NCBI GenBank assembly: GCA_035644495.1
Contig: DASQOM010000262.1
Coordinates: forward strand, 1 to 23,963
Origin: JACQFK01 sp035644495
GTDB taxonomy: Bacteria; Planctomycetota; MHYJ01; JACPRB01
DNA: 23,963 nt
Reading direction: 5' to 3'
In this document: in pieces, positions 14,811-22,807 of the stretch
How the letters are laid out: each line of letters starts with the position of its first letter
Position numbering within the stretch: position 1 is the stretch's first letter
The notes under the pieces: model-generated
The model's input: only the letters and a program-made list of their open reading frames with translations
Databases searched by the model: none
Told to the model about the DNA's origin: nothing
Made by a program: the position numbers and the translations under genes

Positions 14811-15347
14811 CTATTTGTTCTTCGGCGGGTAGTCTTCGAGCAGGTAGGCGACGGCCTCGCGGATGTGCTCCTGACGCTCTTCGGGGGAAGTGTCGGGGCT
14901 CACGGTGCCTTTGGCGGTGCCGCGCCAGATGAGGGTCTTGGTCTTGGGATCGACCAGGTCGAGGACCAGGGTTCCTTCATCGTAGGTGCGGGTGGGGCTC
15001 TTGGAGACCCCGATGTGGGCGGGCCCCCAGCCGTAACCGACCCCGACGCTGGCGGAGGAGGTTTCGATCTTCCGCTGGATCGAGATCTGGTAGGTGGCGC
15101 TGAGATCTCCGCCGTCGTCGACCTTGGGAATCCCGCGCTTCGGAAGCTCCGCCTCGATCGCCTCCCGGATCCGCTTCTGGGTGATGGAGTCGATGTCCTT
15201 TTCGGACGGCTTCATCCCGGCCATCCAGCTCCAGGTCTTGAATTTCGAGAAATCGGTGGAGGGCTCGTAGTCGGAGTCGACGGTGAGGCGGGGTCCGCCG
15301 CAACCGGCAGAGACGAGCAGGGCCAGGACGAGAATCGCGCGGTGCAT
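14811..15347 (-). CDS. DUF4136-family lipoprotein
   Basis: A 178-residue protein. MHRAILVLALLVSAGC is a lipoprotein signal (Cys16). The mature part has the DUF4136 pattern: VDSDYEPSTDFSKFKTWSWM near the start, AIEAELPKRGIPKV and DLSATYQISI in the middle, and GTLVLDLVDPKTKTLIWRGT near the end, followed by a C-terminal helix. DUF4136 lipoproteins are widespread in Gram-negative envelopes and have no settled function. AGGAG lies 7 nt before the start. It is convergent with the barrel-like protein gene. Confidence 0.88.
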   Translation of the reverse strand: MHRAILVLALLVSAGCGGPRLTVDSDYEPSTDFSKFKTWSWMAGMKPSEKDIDSITQKRIREAIEAELPKRGIPKVDDGGDLSATYQISIQRKIETSSASVGVGYGWGPAHIGVSKSPTRTYDEGTLVLDLVDPKTKTLIWRGTAKGTVSPDTSPEERQEHIREAVAYLLEDYPPKNK

Positions 15348-15424
15348 GATCGTCTCCTATGTTCTTCTACCGGAGAGGCGACAAGAGGCCCCGGGGACCG
15401 CCATCAAATCCGGGCTAGGGCGAC

Positions 15425-15802
15425 GAAGGTTCCGACTTCGTAAGGTCCCGCGGCATCCCACGCCTCGGCGATCAGCTTGGTCCGGGCCAGCACGGGGTCC
15501 GATTCGAGGTCGAAGAGGACCGGCGGCCGCTTGGACGGGCGTCCGGACTCATCGCGGGACAGGATCGACGCCAGGTCGAATCGGAAGCCGTCGACGTGCA
15601 TCTCGCTCACCCAGTAGCGGAGGCTGTCGAGGATCATGCGGCGGGTGACGGGGTGATTGGCGTTGAACGGGCGTAGACGCTGAAATTGACGCCCCCCGGG
15701 CACGAGCGTTGCGCCGAGGGGGAAGGGGTCGTCCGGCACTGCGGCAGCGGCGGCTTGGGCAGGGTCCGGCGAACGCTTCACAACTTTGGTCATCCTGGCC
15801 AT
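15425..15802 (-). pseudogene. glgX: Deleted, frameshifted remnant of glycogen debranching enzyme (GlgX, GH13)
   Basis: From ATG 15802 the frame reads a GlgX-like N-terminus (DDPFPLGATLVPGG). At a run of six Gs (minus strand, near 15691-15696) the natural continuation VNFSVYAR moves to the next frame, which indicates a one-base insertion. The sequence then jumps directly to a region normally some 300 residues later: FNANHPVTRRMILDSLRYWV, EMHVDGFRFDLAS (GH13 region II with the nucleophile Asp) and TKLIAEAWDAAG (region III with the acid/base Glu). It stops matching after YEVGTF, near 15425, and the frame closes at 15404. GlgX proteins are about 650-750 residues, so most of the barrel and the C-terminal domain are missing. 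No function is expected. It lies between the DUF4136 gene and the efflux operon. Confidence 0.85.
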
Positions 15803-15899
15803 GGCGTCTCCGCGGGTTCACGAACCTACGCGACGGGGGGGGAGTCCAGGGTCTGACACCGGTCGTCCGCCGGGGATGGGCGAGCCGATTGACTGTCGG

Positions 15900-15927
15900 T
15901 TGGCCGCTTCCTTTGTCGCCATACCAT
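15900..15927 (+). promoter_or_regulatory. Possible promoter for the RND efflux operon
   Basis: TTGGCC (15900-15905), a 16-bp spacer and TACCAT (15922-15927) lie about 105 bp before the adaptor gene. Both hexamers are imperfect. The rest of the 230-bp leader (15803-16032) shows no gene and no clear regulator site. Confidence 0.25.
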
Positions 15928-16032
15928 GGACGGAAGACCCGCGGTCGGTCGTTGGGATCGCCGGGGCCTTCGAAAGAGCGGTTCCGGAAATCGATCAAAC
16001 GGGGAAGAGTCGTGAAGAACAAAGGTGAACAG

Positions 16033-17229
16033 ATGCGCCGGTCAACGCCCCTCGCGCCCGTCGTCGCCTGCTGCCTCTTCGCCGCCGCGGTCGGTTGCGG
16101 GAAGGAGGAGGTGAAGGCGCCGGAGAAACCGCCCGCCGAGGTCTACGTCGTCAAGGTCGAAGCCAAGGACGTCCCGGTCAGCTTCCAGTACGTGGCGCAG
16201 ACCGAGAGCTCGCACGAGGTGGAGATCCGGGCCCGGGTGATCGGGTTTCTCGACAAGCGGGTCTACACCGAAGGCGCGATGGTGAAGGCCGGAGACGTCC
16301 TCTTCCAGATGGATCCGAAGCCGTTCCAGGCGCAGGTGGACGACTTCGCGGCGGCTCTGGCGCGGCACAAGGCGGCGCTCGAGACGGCCCGGCTGAGCCT
16401 GGCGCGCGTCAAGCCGCTGGTGGAGCAGGATGCGCTGTCCAAGAAGCAGCTGGACGACGCCACCGGCCTGTACGAGACCTTCGCCGCCGCTGTCGAGCAG
16501 GCGAAGGCCCAGTTGACTCAGGCTCAGCTCAACCTGTCGTACTGCACGATCACCTCCCCGGTGGACGGCGCCGCCGGCGCGGCCATCCTCAAGGACGGCG
16601 CCTACGTCAGCCTGCTGAACAATCATCTGACGACGGTGTCGACGCTCACGCCAATCTGGGTGAACTTCAGCATCTCGGAGCAGTGGATTCAGAATCTTCG
16701 CAACGAGATCGCGAAGAAGTCGATCCTCCCCCCCGCGGACGAAGCGTACGAGGTGGAGATCATTCAGGTGGACGGCACGACGTTCCCCAAGCGGGGCCAC
16801 ATCACGTTCAAGTCGCCCATCTATAACCCGCAGACGGGCACCTTCCTGATCCGCGTGACGCTGGAAAATCCGGGCGGCGTCCTGCGGCCGAATCAGTACG
16901 TCCAGGCGCGCATCCACGGGTCGGTGCGGCCCAAGGCGGTGCTGGTTCCCCAGCGTGCGGTCCAGCAGGGCGCGAAGGGGCACTTCGTCTGGGTGGTGAG
17001 CCCGGACTCCAAGGCCGAGAACCGTCCGGTCGCGGTCGGCGACTGGCTCGGCGACGACTGGTTCATCAACGAGGGGCTCAAGGCCGGGGAGGACGTCGTC
17101 GTCGACGGAGGCCTGGCGCTCCAGCCGGGGGCTCCGGTCAGCGCCAAGCCGCTGTCTGCCAAGGCCGAGAAGGCCTCGAAGGCCCCCGAAGGGGAGCCGA
17201 AGGACAAGCCTGCGAAGAAGGGCGACTAG
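16033..17229 (+). CDS. RND efflux periplasmic adaptor (membrane fusion protein)
   Basis: A 398-residue lipoprotein from ATG 16033 (AAGGTGA 6 nt upstream); an in-frame GTG at 16012 with GGGGAAGAG before it is an alternative. The signal ends at AAAVGC (Cys22). The body shows the AcrA/MexA order: a barrel-sandwich half (ARVIGFLDKRVYTEGAMVKA), an alpha-helical hairpin (about 100-160), the second lipoyl half (TITSPVDGAAG), a beta-barrel (TLTPIWVNFSISEQ) and a membrane-proximal domain (VLVPQRAVQQGAKG). It ends in a charged Lys/Glu/Pro tail. It bridges the inner-membrane pump and the outer-membrane channel encoded next. The pump gene starts 15 bp downstream. Confidence 0.95.
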   Translation: MRRSTPLAPVVACCLFAAAVGCGKEEVKAPEKPPAEVYVVKVEAKDVPVSFQYVAQTESSHEVEIRARVIGFLDKRVYTEGAMVKAGDVLFQMDPKPFQAQVDDFAAALARHKAALETARLSLARVKPLVEQDALSKKQLDDATGLYETFAAAVEQAKAQLTQAQLNLSYCTITSPVDGAAGAAILKDGAYVSLLNNHLTTVSTLTPIWVNFSISEQWIQNLRNEIAKKSILPPADEAYEVEIIQVDGTTFPKRGHITFKSPIYNPQTGTFLIRVTLENPGGVLRPNQYVQARIHGSVRPKAVLVPQRAVQQGAKGHFVWVVSPDSKAENRPVAVGDWLGDDWFINEGLKAGEDVVVDGGLALQPGAPVSAKPLSAKAEKASKAPEGEPKDKPAKKGD

Positions 17230-17244
17230 AAGAGAGGCCCGCTT

Positions 17245-20200
17245 ATGTTTTCCAAGTTCTTCATCGACCATCCCATCTTCGCAACGGTGATGTCCACCAT
17301 CATCGTAATGGCCGGGCTGGTCTGCATGAAAAACCTGCCGGTGGAGCAGTATCCCAGCATCACGCCGGTCACCATCCAGGTGACCACGACGTATCCCGGC
17401 GCGGACGCGAAGACCGTCGGCGACTCGGTGGCGTCCCCGATCGAAGCCCAGATCAACGGCGTCGACAACTTCATGTACATGACGTCGACCAGTTCGAACA
17501 CGGGCCAGTTGACGATCACGGTGTACTTCACGCTGAAGACGGATCCCGACATCGCCCAGGTTCAGGTGCAGAACAAGGTCAACCTGGCGCTGCCGTTGCT
17601 TCCGGAGGCGGTGAAGCAGTTCGGCGTCTCGGTCCAGAAGAAGTCCTCGACGCCGCTGATGATCGTGGCGGTCTTCAACAAAGACGGCCGCTACAGCCCG
17701 GACTACGTCCGCACCTACACGAACGTCAACATCCTCAGCGCGATCCAGCGCATCAACGGCGCCGGCATGGCGCAGATCTTCGGGATGCCCGACCAGGCCA
17801 TGCGGATCTGGCTGAACCCGGACCGGATGGCGTCGCTGGGGATCACGACGACCGACGTCCAGAACGCCGTCTCCAAGCAGAACGCCCTGTGGGGCGCCGG
17901 CCAGGTCGGAGCCCAGCCGACCGCGGCGCCGGTGCAGCAGACCTTTCCGGTGGTGACGCAGTCGCCGTTCATTCAGCCCGTCGAATACGACAGCATCATC
18001 CTGCGCTCCGCCCCGGAGGAGAGCGCGATCGTCCGGGTGCGCGACGTGGCCCGCACCGAGGTCGGACGCCGCCAGTACATCGACAACAACAAGCTGAACG
18101 GCGCACCGACGACGCCCATCATCATCTACCAGCAGCCCGGGGCGAACGGCATCGAGGTCTCGAACGCGGTGAAGAAGACGCTCGAAGACCTGAAGAAGTC
18201 GATGCCCGCGGGCATCGAGTATGTCATCGGGCTGGACACCACGGAATTCGTTCGCCTTTCGATCGAGGAGGTCCTCCATACCCTGGTCGAGGCGGTGATC
18301 CTGGTCGTCGTGGTGGTCTTCGTGTTCCTCCAGAGCTTCCGGTCGACGATCATCTGCATGGTGGCCGTCTTCGTGTCCCTGATCGGCACGGCGATGGGCA
18401 TGCTGGCGCTCGGGTTCTCCATCAACCTGCTGACCCTCTTCGGCATCGTGCTGGCGATCGGCATGGTCGTCGACGACGCCATCGTCGTCGTCGAGAACGT
18501 CGAAGCCAACATGATCAAGAAGCACCTGAAGCCGAAGGAGGCGACGGTGCTGGCGATGCAGCAGATCGGGAACTCCCTGATCGCCGTCGTGCTCGTCATG
18601 GTGTCGGTGTTCATTCCGGCGGCCTTCCTGCCGGGCACCACCGGTCAGCTCTACAAGCAGTTCGCGATCACGATCGTGATCTCGGTCGTCCTCTCCGGCT
18701 TCGTGGCGCTGACGCTGAGCCCGGCGATGTGCGCCGTCCTGCTGAAGCACAGCGATCCTCCCAAGCGGGGCCCCTTCGCCTGGTTCAACAGGTTCTTCGA
18801 GAAGTTCACCCACCTGTTCGGCGCCCTCGTGGTGGCGATGATCAAACACAAGATCGTCGCCTTCATCGCGCTCGGCCTTCTGATGTGGGGCCTCGTCCAC
18901 TTGTTCCGGATCATCCCCACGGCGTTCGTCCCGAACGAGGACCAGGGCTACGTGATGGCACAGGTGATCATGCCCGACGCCGCGAGCATGGACCGCACGG
19001 TGGAGATGTCCGACAAGATCGAACAGATCTTCGCCAAGCACCCGGCGGTCGAGAACCGGACGGCGATCAACGGGTACAGCTTCATCGACTCGCAGTTCAA
19101 GCCCAACGTCGCCAGCTTTTTCGTCACGTTCAAGGACTTCAAGGAGCGGTACCACGACCAGGAGAAGGCCACCCATCTGAACTATCAGGCCGTGCTCAAA
19201 GAGGTCGCCGCCGGGGCGCGCGAGTTCAAGGAAGGCGTCTTCGTCCCGATCGCCCCGCCCGCCATCCCGGGCATCGGCACGACGGGCGGCTTCGAGTTCT
19301 GGATCCAGGACCAGGGCGCGGGCGACCCCGCCCAGCTCCAGCTGGTCACCCAGCAGTTCCTGGCCAAGGCCCGGCAGCGTCCGGAGCTGGCCGGCCTGAA
19401 CACCACGTACCGCGCCAACTCGCAGCAGATGCGAGCGATCGTCGACCGTTCGCGCGCCGTGCTGCTCAACGTCCCGATCGGCGACGTCTACACCGCCCTC
19501 CAGGCGCAATTCGGCTCCATCCAGGTCAGCCAGTTCACCCAGTACAGCCGCATCTGGAACGTCATCCTCCAGTCCGACGCCCCGTACCGGAAGGAGCCGA
19601 GCGACATTACGAAGCTTTACACCCGCTCCGCCGACGGCAAGATGGTGCCGCTCTCCTCCATGGTGAAGACGGAGTACGTCACCGGCCCCGATCTGGTGCC
19701 GCACTTCAACGGCTTCCCGGCGGCGCTCGTGATCGGCGGCGCCTCCCCCGGCTTCAGCACCGGCGATTCGCTTCTGGCCATGGAGGCGGTCGCCGCCGAA
19801 GTCCTGCCCCCGGGTTTCAACTTCGCGTGGTCGGGCATGGCGTACGAGGAAAGGAAGTCGGGGGGGACGTCCTCTTCGGCCTTCATCTTCGGCCTCGTCA
19901 TCGTCTTCCTCCTGCTGGCTGCGCAATTCGAGTCCTGGATCCTGCCGGGCTCGGTGATGACGGCCGTGCCCTTCGGCATTCTGGGCGCGCTGATCTTCAA
20001 CCACCTTCGCGGCCTGCAGAACGACGTGTACTTCCAGATCGGCCTGCTCGTGCTGATCGGCCTGGGCGCGAAGAACGCCGTGCTTCGAGTCGGCTTCGCC
20101 GTCGACCTGCGAAAACAGGGGATGTCGGTCATGGACGCGACGGTAAAGTCGGGCGAGGACCGCTTCCGACCCATCGTGATGACCTCGCTGGCGTTCATCC

Positions 20201-20493
20201 TGGGCGTGCTGCCGTTGGCGATTGCCAAGGGGGCGGGCGCGAACGCGCGCCATTCCATCGGCACGGGCATCATGGGCGGCATGATCGGCGAAACCACGCT
20301 GGCGATGCTGTACGTGCCGCTGTTCTTCTATATGTTCGACGAGCTCGTCGAGAAACTCGGGAAGAAGAAGAACGGCGGTGAGGGCGGCCACGGCGACGGG
20401 CACGGCGCAGGGGGAGAGGGCCATGACGGAGCGGTCCCGCCCGCGGCCCCTGCGGCTCCCGAGGCGGCGTCCGGGGCGAAGGGAGGGCACTGA
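17245..20493 (+). CDS. RND efflux pump, HAE1/AcrB-MexB type inner-membrane transporter
   Basis: A 1082-residue transporter of normal HAE1 length. It starts MFSKFFIDHPIFATVMS and has two sets of six membrane helices separated by large periplasmic loops. The proton relay is complete: Asp410 and Asp411 (GMVVDDAIVVVENVE), Lys943 (GAKNAV), Arg973 (RFRPIVMTS) and Thr980, equivalent to AcrB D407, D408, K940, R971 and T978. It exports hydrophobic or amphiphilic compounds by proton antiport. Two oddities: where relatives usually read KNAILIVEFA, this one has KNAVLRVGFA (Arg948, Gly950 in TM10); and there is a Gly/His-rich C-terminal tail of about 45 residues. It is coupled closely to the adaptor (15 bp) and channel (1 bp) genes. 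Confidence 0.97.
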   Translation: MFSKFFIDHPIFATVMSTIIVMAGLVCMKNLPVEQYPSITPVTIQVTTTYPGADAKTVGDSVASPIEAQINGVDNFMYMTSTSSNTGQLTITVYFTLKTDPDIAQVQVQNKVNLALPLLPEAVKQFGVSVQKKSSTPLMIVAVFNKDGRYSPDYVRTYTNVNILSAIQRINGAGMAQIFGMPDQAMRIWLNPDRMASLGITTTDVQNAVSKQNALWGAGQVGAQPTAAPVQQTFPVVTQSPFIQPVEYDSIILRSAPEESAIVRVRDVARTEVGRRQYIDNNKLNGAPTTPIIIYQQPGANGIEVSNAVKKTLEDLKKSMPAGIEYVIGLDTTEFVRLSIEEVLHTLVEAVILVVVVVFVFLQSFRSTIICMVAVFVSLIGTAMGMLALGFSINLLTLFGIVLAIGMVVDDAIVVVENVEANMIKKHLKPKEATVLAMQQIGNSLIAVVLVMVSVFIPAAFLPGTTGQLYKQFAITIVISVVLSGFVALTLSPAMCAVLLKHSDPPKRGPFAWFNRFFEKFTHLFGALVVAMIKHKIVAFIALGLLMWGLVHLFRIIPTAFVPNEDQGYVMAQVIMPDAASMDRTVEMSDKIEQIFAKHPAVENRTAINGYSFIDSQFKPNVASFFVTFKDFKERYHDQEKATHLNYQAVLKEVAAGAREFKEGVFVPIAPPAIPGIGTTGGFEFWIQDQGAGDPAQLQLVTQQFLAKARQRPELAGLNTTYRANSQQMRAIVDRSRAVLLNVPIGDVYTALQAQFGSIQVSQFTQYSRIWNVILQSDAPYRKEPSDITKLYTRSADGKMVPLSSMVKTEYVTGPDLVPHFNGFPAALVIGGASPGFSTGDSLLAMEAVAAEVLPPGFNFAWSGMAYEERKSGGTSSSAFIFGLVIVFLLLAAQFESWILPGSVMTAVPFGILGALIFNHLRGLQNDVYFQIGLLVLIGLGAKNAVLRVGFAVDLRKQGMSVMDATVKSGEDRFRPIVMTSLAFILGVLPLAIAKGAGANARHSIGTGIMGGMIGETTLAMLYVPLFFYMFDELVEKLGKKKNGGEGGHGDGHGAGGEGHDGAVPPAAPAAPEAASGAKGGH

Positions 20494-20494
20494 C

Positions 20495-21886
20495 ATGCGT
20501 CGAAGGCTCGCGATGACGGCATCCCTTCTCGGGCTCGCCGGCTGCATAGTGGGGCCCGACTATGAGCGGCCGAAAATCGAGACCCCGCCGGCGTGGCGGA
20601 TGTCCGACAAGGCGGCGTCGGCGATCGGCAACCCCGCGTGGTGGGAGCAGTTTTCGGATCCGACCCTGAACGACCTGGTCAAGACCGCCCTCGAGGAGAA
20701 CAAGGACCTCCAGATCGCCACGGCCCGGATCGACCGGTACCTGGGGTTCTACGCGACCACCCGCGCGGCGCTGTATCCGCAGGTCGGCGTGGGCGCCGCG
20801 GCGGGTCGCGAGCGCGTGAGCGAAACCGCCGGCCCGACGCCGATCCACGGAATTCCCGACGCGCAGCCCACCTTCAACAACTTCCAGCTCGGGCTCAGCG
20901 CCAGCTGGGAGCTCGACCTCTGGGGCAAGATCCGTCGCGCCACGGAGGCGGCCCGCGCCTCCCTGCTCGCCACCGAAGAATCGCGGAAGTCGGTGCGCCT
21001 GACGCTGATCTCCTCCGTCGCCAACTCCTATATCACGCTGCGGGATCTCGACAAGCAGCAGGAGATCACGAGGGCGACGGCCAAAAGCTACGAATCGATC
21101 TACAACATCATCAAGCTGCGCTACGACTTCGGCTGGGTCTCGGCCATGGAGAAGAACCAGGCCAAGGAGCAATGGGAGCGCGCGCTCGCCAATATCCCCT
21201 TCTTCGAGAAGGCGATCGCCCAGCAGGAAAACAGCCTGAGCGTCCTCCTGGGCCGGAATCCCGGGTCGATCCCCCGCGGCAAGTCGATCGACGAGTTCGG
21301 GGTTCCCGCCGTGCCGGGAGGCCTCCCGTCCGAGATCCTGGAGCACCGGCCGGACATTCGCGAGGCGGAGCAGAACCTGATCGCGGCGAACGCCAATATC
21401 GGGGTCGCCAAGGCGGCCTACTACCCCAGCATCTCGCTGACCGGGTTTTTCGGCGTGCAGAGCAGCGAGCTCTCGAAGCTGTTCCACGGCGCCAGCAAGG
21501 TCTGGGGCTTCGCGGCCCCCATCTCTGCGCCGATCTTCACCGGCGGGGCCATCGAGGGCCAGGTCCAGTCCGCCGAGGCCGCCCGGCAGGAACTCCTGAT
21601 CCGCTACCAGCAGGTCATCCAGAACGCCTTCCGGGAGATCAACGACTCGCTCGTCGATCAGGACCGGACCCGGGAGCAGCTCGCGGCGCTGAACCGGCAG
21701 CTCGACTCCCTGCGGGAGTACGTGCGCCTGTCCTGGATCCGCTTCAACGAGGGCTATTCCAGCTACCTCGAGGTCACCACCTCCCAGACCCTGCTCTACG
21801 AGGCGGAACTGCAGCGCGCCGGCGTCCAGCAGGTGCTGTTCCAGGCCTACTCGAACCTGTATCGGTCGATGGGCGTCGGGGGATGA
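20495..21886 (+). CDS. RND efflux outer-membrane channel lipoprotein (OprM/NodT type)
   Basis: A 463-residue outer-membrane factor. The lipoprotein signal MRRRLAMTASLLGLAGC (Cys17) is followed by the family hallmark IVGPDYERP. Two TolC-type repeats follow: DLVKTALEENKDLQIATARI with FQLGLSASWELDLWGK in the first, and LEHRPDIREAEQNLIAANAN with APISAPIFTGGAIEG in the second. The long helical barrels contact the adaptor. The ATG at 20495 is one base after the pump stop, with GGGAGGG upstream. Its stop overlaps the ATG of the broken DUF4105 gene by four bases (ATGA). Confidence 0.95.
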   Translation: MRRRLAMTASLLGLAGCIVGPDYERPKIETPPAWRMSDKAASAIGNPAWWEQFSDPTLNDLVKTALEENKDLQIATARIDRYLGFYATTRAALYPQVGVGAAAGRERVSETAGPTPIHGIPDAQPTFNNFQLGLSASWELDLWGKIRRATEAARASLLATEESRKSVRLTLISSVANSYITLRDLDKQQEITRATAKSYESIYNIIKLRYDFGWVSAMEKNQAKEQWERALANIPFFEKAIAQQENSLSVLLGRNPGSIPRGKSIDEFGVPAVPGGLPSEILEHRPDIREAEQNLIAANANIGVAKAAYYPSISLTGFFGVQSSELSKLFHGASKVWGFAAPISAPIFTGGAIEGQVQSAEAARQELLIRYQQVIQNAFREINDSLVDQDRTREQLAALNRQLDSLREYVRLSWIRFNEGYSSYLEVTTSQTLLYEAELQRAGVQQVLFQAYSNLYRSMGVGG

Positions 21887-22468
21887 CGCCGGCCGCGGAA
21901 GCCCCCGGGCCCGAGCGCCGGACGGGCGTCCGCTTCCTTCCGCGAATCCGGCAGGCAATGTTCCGGGCGGCCCTCGCCGGCTTCTCCGCCTGGACCGTCC
22001 CCGCGATCGGGTGGTCCAACCTGCCGGTCTTCCTGCGTCCCGTCGCGATCCTCCTGGTCCTCGGCGGGGAGGCCGCGATCCTCTGGCACCTGCCGCCCGG
22101 ACCAAAGCGGACGGCCCTCCTCGCGGGACTTGCCGCCGCAGTCCTTGCCCTCTGGTCCTGCATACCCCCCGTCCAACGATCGCGACTGGCAGTCCGACGT
22201 TTCGCGCGTCACCTCCGCGGAGGTTACCGGCTCGCGCGTGACCCTTCACAACGTCCGCAATTGCGACTACCGGAGCGGGAACGACTTCGACGTCCGTTAC
22301 GAGGACCGGAGCTAGGACGTGGACCGGATTCGGACCCTCGACCTGTTCGTCTCCTACTGGTCCTCGCCGTCGATCTGCCCCACGATGCTCAGCTTCGGCT
22401 TCGACGATGGGCGAACCCTGTGCCTTTCGGCCGAGGCGCGGAAGGAGAAGGGCGAGGGGTACCCGGCC
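21883..22468 (+). pseudogene. Frameshifted and truncated DUF4105-family gene
   Basis: The ATG at 21883 overlaps the channel stop (ATGA). The first 96 codons encode a membrane N-terminus with three hydrophobic segments, ending WSCIPP. A run of six Cs (22165-22170) then shifts the frame; with five Cs the sequence would read on as PPSNDRDWQSDV, then TLHNVRNCDYRS and DFDVRYEDRS, the DUF4105 pattern. An in-frame TAG (22313-22315) sits where relatives usually have Tyr, and the match resumes with DVDRIRTLDLFVSYW, TMLSFGFDDGR and ARKEKGEGY before ending near 22468. About half of the usual domain is missing. Three independent defects mark it as a decayed gene that was the fourth member of the efflux operon. 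Confidence 0.75.
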
Positions 22469-22489
22469 TGGGACCCTGAGGCGGATGGG

Positions 22490-22731
22490 GCGTCCTCTCC
22501 CCGGAACACCCAGGTCTCCACGCTGCCCTTGCCCTTGACCTCGATGGAACCGCGGGCTTCAAAGCGGTAGCGGTCCTTCAGCTTCTCGAAGACGGGCCGG
22601 GTGACCTGGATGGCGTCCGGGATGCCGGTCGATTCCATCCGGCTCGCCAGGTTGATCGCATCGCCCCCCGGGTCGTAGATGAACTTGCGGCGACCGATGA
22701 TGCCCGCCGCGACGGGCCCGGCGTTGCTCAC
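22490..22731 (-). pseudogene. C-terminal fragment of a class III adenylate/guanylate cyclase
   Basis: The minus strand encodes GPVAAGIIGRRKFIYD, then GDAINLASRMESTGIP, IQVTRPVFEKLKDRYRF and SIEVKGKGSVETWVFRGED. This is the C-terminal third of a class III cyclase catalytic domain, including the N-x-A-S-R pair that contacts the triphosphate and ribose. The N-terminal two thirds, with both metal-binding aspartates, are absent; a degraded EFRTGAVGSGVSNAGP lies just upstream. The usual W before GDA is replaced by G. It meets the end of the DUF4105 remnant tail to tail within about 20 bp, so it is a deletion remnant with no expected activity. Confidence 0.8.
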
Positions 22732-22807
22732 TCCCGATCCGACGGCGCCCGTCCGAAACTCTGTCGGCGGGCGGCGTCGAGTGTCGCGCTAGGAGAAGGA
22801 CTCCATC

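Noticed and set aside
15846..15862. Motif GGGTCTGACACC in the leader of the efflux operon, similar to sequences near REP-associated transposases
   Set aside because: Only one copy was seen, with no inverted partner or transposase nearby, so no mobile element can be claimed.
16042..20547. A 1501-codon open frame on the minus strand opposite the RND adaptor and pump genes
   Set aside because: It is a GC-rich shadow of two certain genes. The translation is dominated by His, Asp, Arg and Val with no domain pattern.
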